7,262 nucleotides of DNA from JANNXQ01 sp031425095 (lineage in GTDB: Bacteria > Verrucomicrobiota > Verrucomicrobiia > Chthoniobacterales > Chthoniobacteraceae): the NCBI GenBank assembly GCA_031425095.1, contig JANPIS010000368.1:1-7262 (forward strand), given 5' to 3'. The notes under the pieces were generated by a model. The model had not been told where the DNA came from. It ran no database searches and was given only the letters and a program-made list of their open reading frames with translations. Position 1 is the first letter of the stretch, and each line of letters opens with the position of its first letter. A program made the position numbers and the translations under genes. Positions 6,001-7,262 of this stretch are shown one piece after another.

Positions 6001-6698
6001 CCTGCAAGCGCCACCGCGGAGCCAAAACGATCGTTGGTGCGGGGGCTCGGACTGGCGATTTCACCGATCGGAAGCTCTGGCGGATTTGCAGTCAGGTCGA
6101 ACATGTAGGCCACACCCGCATCTGCGCCGCGCGCGTCATCGAACGGCGCACCCACCAAGGCGCGCGTGCCGGAGATCGCGACCGCCGTGCCGAAGCGCGC
6201 ATCGCCGGATCTGCCGGTGTATTCGAGCGTCGCCACGGGCACGGTGGGATTGCTGCCGGCCAGGTCGAAGACATACACGATCCCGACCGTTTCCCTAAAC
6301 GGTGAATTCACTCCAAATTGGGGCGCGCCCACCACCAGTCGGGTGCCGGAGATGGCCACCGCACTGCCGAAGGCCTCATCTTGATGCGGGGCCGGGTGCG
6401 GAACGACAAATCGCAGCGTGCCTGTTCCCGTTTCGAACACCTTCACGCTTCCCGCATTCCGCGCCCGCGTGTCGTCGTTGGGAATTCCGACCGCCGTGTA
6501 TGTCGTATCGACCGCGACACTGGCGCCAAAGTTGGCATTCGCGACATTCCCGAGGGGAGCCGGGATGGAACTGATCAAAGTGTCCGGCACCTGCGCGCGG
6601 GAGGATGCAGCACCGATCAAGAGTGAAACCGCTGCAGCCGCCAGAGCGAGCAGCGGGGAGTAGTGGCGTGGGTTCTCGGGAATGGTCGTGGGTTTCAT
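3009..6698 (-). CDS. Secreted FG-GAP (integrin alpha-like) repeat protein with Ig-like and Verrucomicrobia-type C-terminal modules
   Basis: 1229 residues from the ATG at 6698, chosen because it starts a good signal peptide. That peptide has polar residues 2-14, hydrophobic LLALAAAAVSLLIGAA (16-31) and likely cleavage after SSRA (35). An in-frame TTG at 6776 would bury the signal. Residues about 43-803 hold 14 FG-GAP-like repeats of about 53 residues. Residues about 808-895 look like an Ig/PKD-like beta-sandwich (VTLSATTLEPGATGC to VPRNFTV). Residues about 918-995 form a beta-rich block (GYLQATIQRTGAV, YAVSGKLDGSG). From 1011 to the end runs a module with AGRYTILIE, GRLADGSRVS, WPLYIPLYGG and YKDGFTAHV, which I remember from large Verrucomicrobia exported proteins; it has no name I can give. 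No membrane anchor, sorting motif or autotransporter barrel is visible. It probably acts at the cell surface or in the periplasm in adhesion or binding. The ligand is unknown, and no Shine-Dalgarno site is seen. Confidence 0.88.
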   Translation of the reverse strand: MKPTTIPENPRHYSPLLALAAAAVSLLIGAASSRAQVPDTLISSIPAPLGNVANANFGASVAVDTTYTAVGIPNDDTRARNAGSVKVFETGTGTLRFVVPHPAPHQDEAFGSAVAISGTRLVVGAPQFGVNSPFRETVGIVYVFDLAGSNPTVPVATLEYTGRSGDARFGTAVAISGTRALVGAPFDDARGADAGVAYMFDLTANPPELPIGEIASPSPRTNDRFGSAVALAGTLAMVGAPQTANEGRVFGFDLTSGVPAAPFASLTNPAPAAGDAFGAAVVLDGRLALVGAPGDGTGASGTGSAFLFDLSASAATPIAIFRNPAPAAGDRFGAAVALSGGRLLIGAPLDDAGATDSGTVYVYVTTSTVPRGIINNPNPAANDVFGTSIAMIGQWAVVGVPLDDRIQPDAGDAYFYKVTDISSTSPLGWLNDATAPVNDRFGSSVSITSGAFSDNDIRIVVGVPGDDTGATDAGGAYVYAGSTPSRPQLTFTNPSPAIGDFFGNAVTASRAFIAIGARGDDSGEENAGLVYSTVFDRPRQPTLFARANPNPGRNDGFGNAVAAGGTNGTTLVVGAYRALSTGKVYAGTVTLNNPSGALHDEFGISVAISGTRVAVGAHLEDTGSPNAGSAYVYELSRATPELPVWTFHNPDPAHDDRFGAALAISGTRVVIGAPYDDTGAYDAGSAYVFDVSSATPTVPVVVLRNPYPGASDAFGSAVAIAGTTVVVGAPADDSCAPNAGIAYVYDLTSSTPSMPVATLVSPAPRTGDAFGNAVAIDRSTAVIGAPLDDSAGLDQGAVYVFGPDVTGPVGGTVTLSATTLEPGATGCVFFAGWADIHTPLTYVVLVDDVPVNTPTTSTTIHFTAPTSPGVHRLTGCIFDARGNVTEVPRNFTVKGAAEIAPKVFPAPGTSVGLVGEGGTDGYLQATIQRTGAVTAQLDYQGKTYAVSGKLDGSGVLTKSFSRSGKPPLQVRLRADWSGPSGVITADVTDGGTLSAVTLKRSGFTAANPAPQAGRYTILIESDPAAFADSSAQPLGYGSGIVVVAPTGRVGFAGRLADGSRVSHATWLSESGTWPLYIPLYGGAGAVSGSVTFRDRAELTDLDGGLTWQRPALRNALFYKDGFTAHVALGGSRFTALPSAFTQQQLEVMLSAGNLPTLKTARVPAFSRNVTRSGDLVLSVDATNGLLTGSFLHPVTRTRQPIFGAILSKLGMAAGYFPGKNQTGEFELSE
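4290..6572 (-). repeat. Array of 14 FG-GAP-type protein repeats (coding)
   Basis: Fourteen in-frame repeats within the exported protein, each carrying an FG dipeptide in a context like DxFGxAVAISG, then VVGAPxDD, an AG step, AYVYDL, a short loop with proline, and a closing strand before NPxP. Most are 160-176 nt long. The fourth (about 157 nt, lacking the DD loop) and the tenth (about 136 nt) are shortest and most divergent. Repeats 11 to 13 are the closest to each other, including a 22-nt exact match at 4693-4714 and 4861-4882. Repeats 5 and 6 share a near-identical stretch at about 5711-5732 and 5877-5897. In known families such repeats form blades of a beta-propeller. The classical Dx[DN]xDG calcium loop is not seen. 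Confidence 0.85.
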
Positions 6699-6848
6699 AC
6701 GAGGGATAGCTCGTGGAATGCTAAGGGCGCCCGGCCCAGTCCTGCTCCGCGTGGCTTGGCTAATGATGCCCGCCAATTGCAGGAGACTTTCGTGCGACGG
6801 CGCTTCCGTTTACCGATCTTTGTCGCACCAGGTATGGCGGGGACCGTA

Positions 6849-6878
6849 GGCGGAGTGCCGCAGACAGGCGGCACCCGC

Positions 6879-6879
<1 letters not shown>
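6849..6879 (-). terminator. Hairpin at the 3' end of the flavoprotein gene, possible terminator
   Basis: GTGCCGC (6855-6861) pairs exactly with GCGGCAC (6868-6874) across a 6-nt loop. After one bulged A (6854) the stem continues with GCGG/CCGC and a possible G-T pair reaching 6879, giving 11-12 base pairs. On the - strand it starts within or right after the stop codon of the dihydroorotate dehydrogenase-like gene. No U-run follows in that direction, so it may terminate weakly, need Rho, or protect the 3' end. It also separates this gene from the FG-GAP gene 150 nt further on. Confidence 0.45.

Positions 6880-7262
<383 letters not shown>

Noticed and set aside
5235..6305. 356-codon open frame on the + strand opposite the FG-GAP gene
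   Set aside because: Same reason: a repeat-derived shadow frame without domain features.
4290..6572. CRISPR-like or intergenic tandem repeat array
   Set aside because: The periodicity is that of translated 53-residue protein repeats in one open frame, with diverged DNA and no conserved direct repeat with spacers.
6699..6776. TTG start at 6776 for the FG-GAP protein
   Set aside because: It would place 26 residues before a well-formed signal peptide; the ATG at 6698 gives the expected N-terminus.

Overview
The window is GC-rich, densely coding bacterial DNA. It is most consistent with Verrucomicrobiota, possibly near Opitutaceae. This rests on three things recognised from memory: the C-terminal module of the large exported protein, the PocR-sensor/AraC regulator architecture, and the style of the NarL-type regulator. 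No marker gene confirms the lineage.

Layout. Positions 1-2362 on the + strand hold a compact regulatory cluster. It contains the 3' part of a NarL/FixJ response regulator (1-423), an unrecognised alpha/beta protein (527-1060), a single-domain CheY-like receiver (1085-1483) and, 3 nt later, an AraC-family activator with a PocR-type sensory domain (1487-2362). A 103-nt spacer after the first gene carries two adjacent dyads. Everything right of 2362 is on the - strand. Read in transcription order from the right edge, it holds the 3' end of a dihydroorotate dehydrogenase-like flavoprotein gene (7262-6879) followed by a hairpin. Next come a 1229-residue secreted FG-GAP repeat protein (6698-3009) and a small stand-alone protein that looks like a kinase ATPase domain without its ATP-binding residues (2830-2366). 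The last of these meets the AraC gene tail to tail with 3 nt between stop codons.

How the genes may work together. The + strand genes look like signal-transduction output: two phospho-receivers, one receiver-like unknown and a ligand-sensing transcription activator. No intact histidine kinase is present, so the input is outside the window or supplied in trans. The degenerate ATPase-like protein next door could be a partner for such a pathway, but only position supports that. The FG-GAP protein is a surface or periplasmic protein with 14 repeats, which is the number needed for two seven-bladed propellers. The flavoprotein gene appears to be an unrelated metabolic neighbour.

No RNA genes, insertion sequences, CRISPR arrays or integration sites were seen. 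No intergenic stretch exceeds 300 nt; the longest are about 180 nt (2831-3008 and 6699-6878). Nothing here amounts to a clearly new system. The best candidates for a closer look are the degenerate ATPase-like protein, the unknown between the two receivers, and the 14-repeat exported protein.
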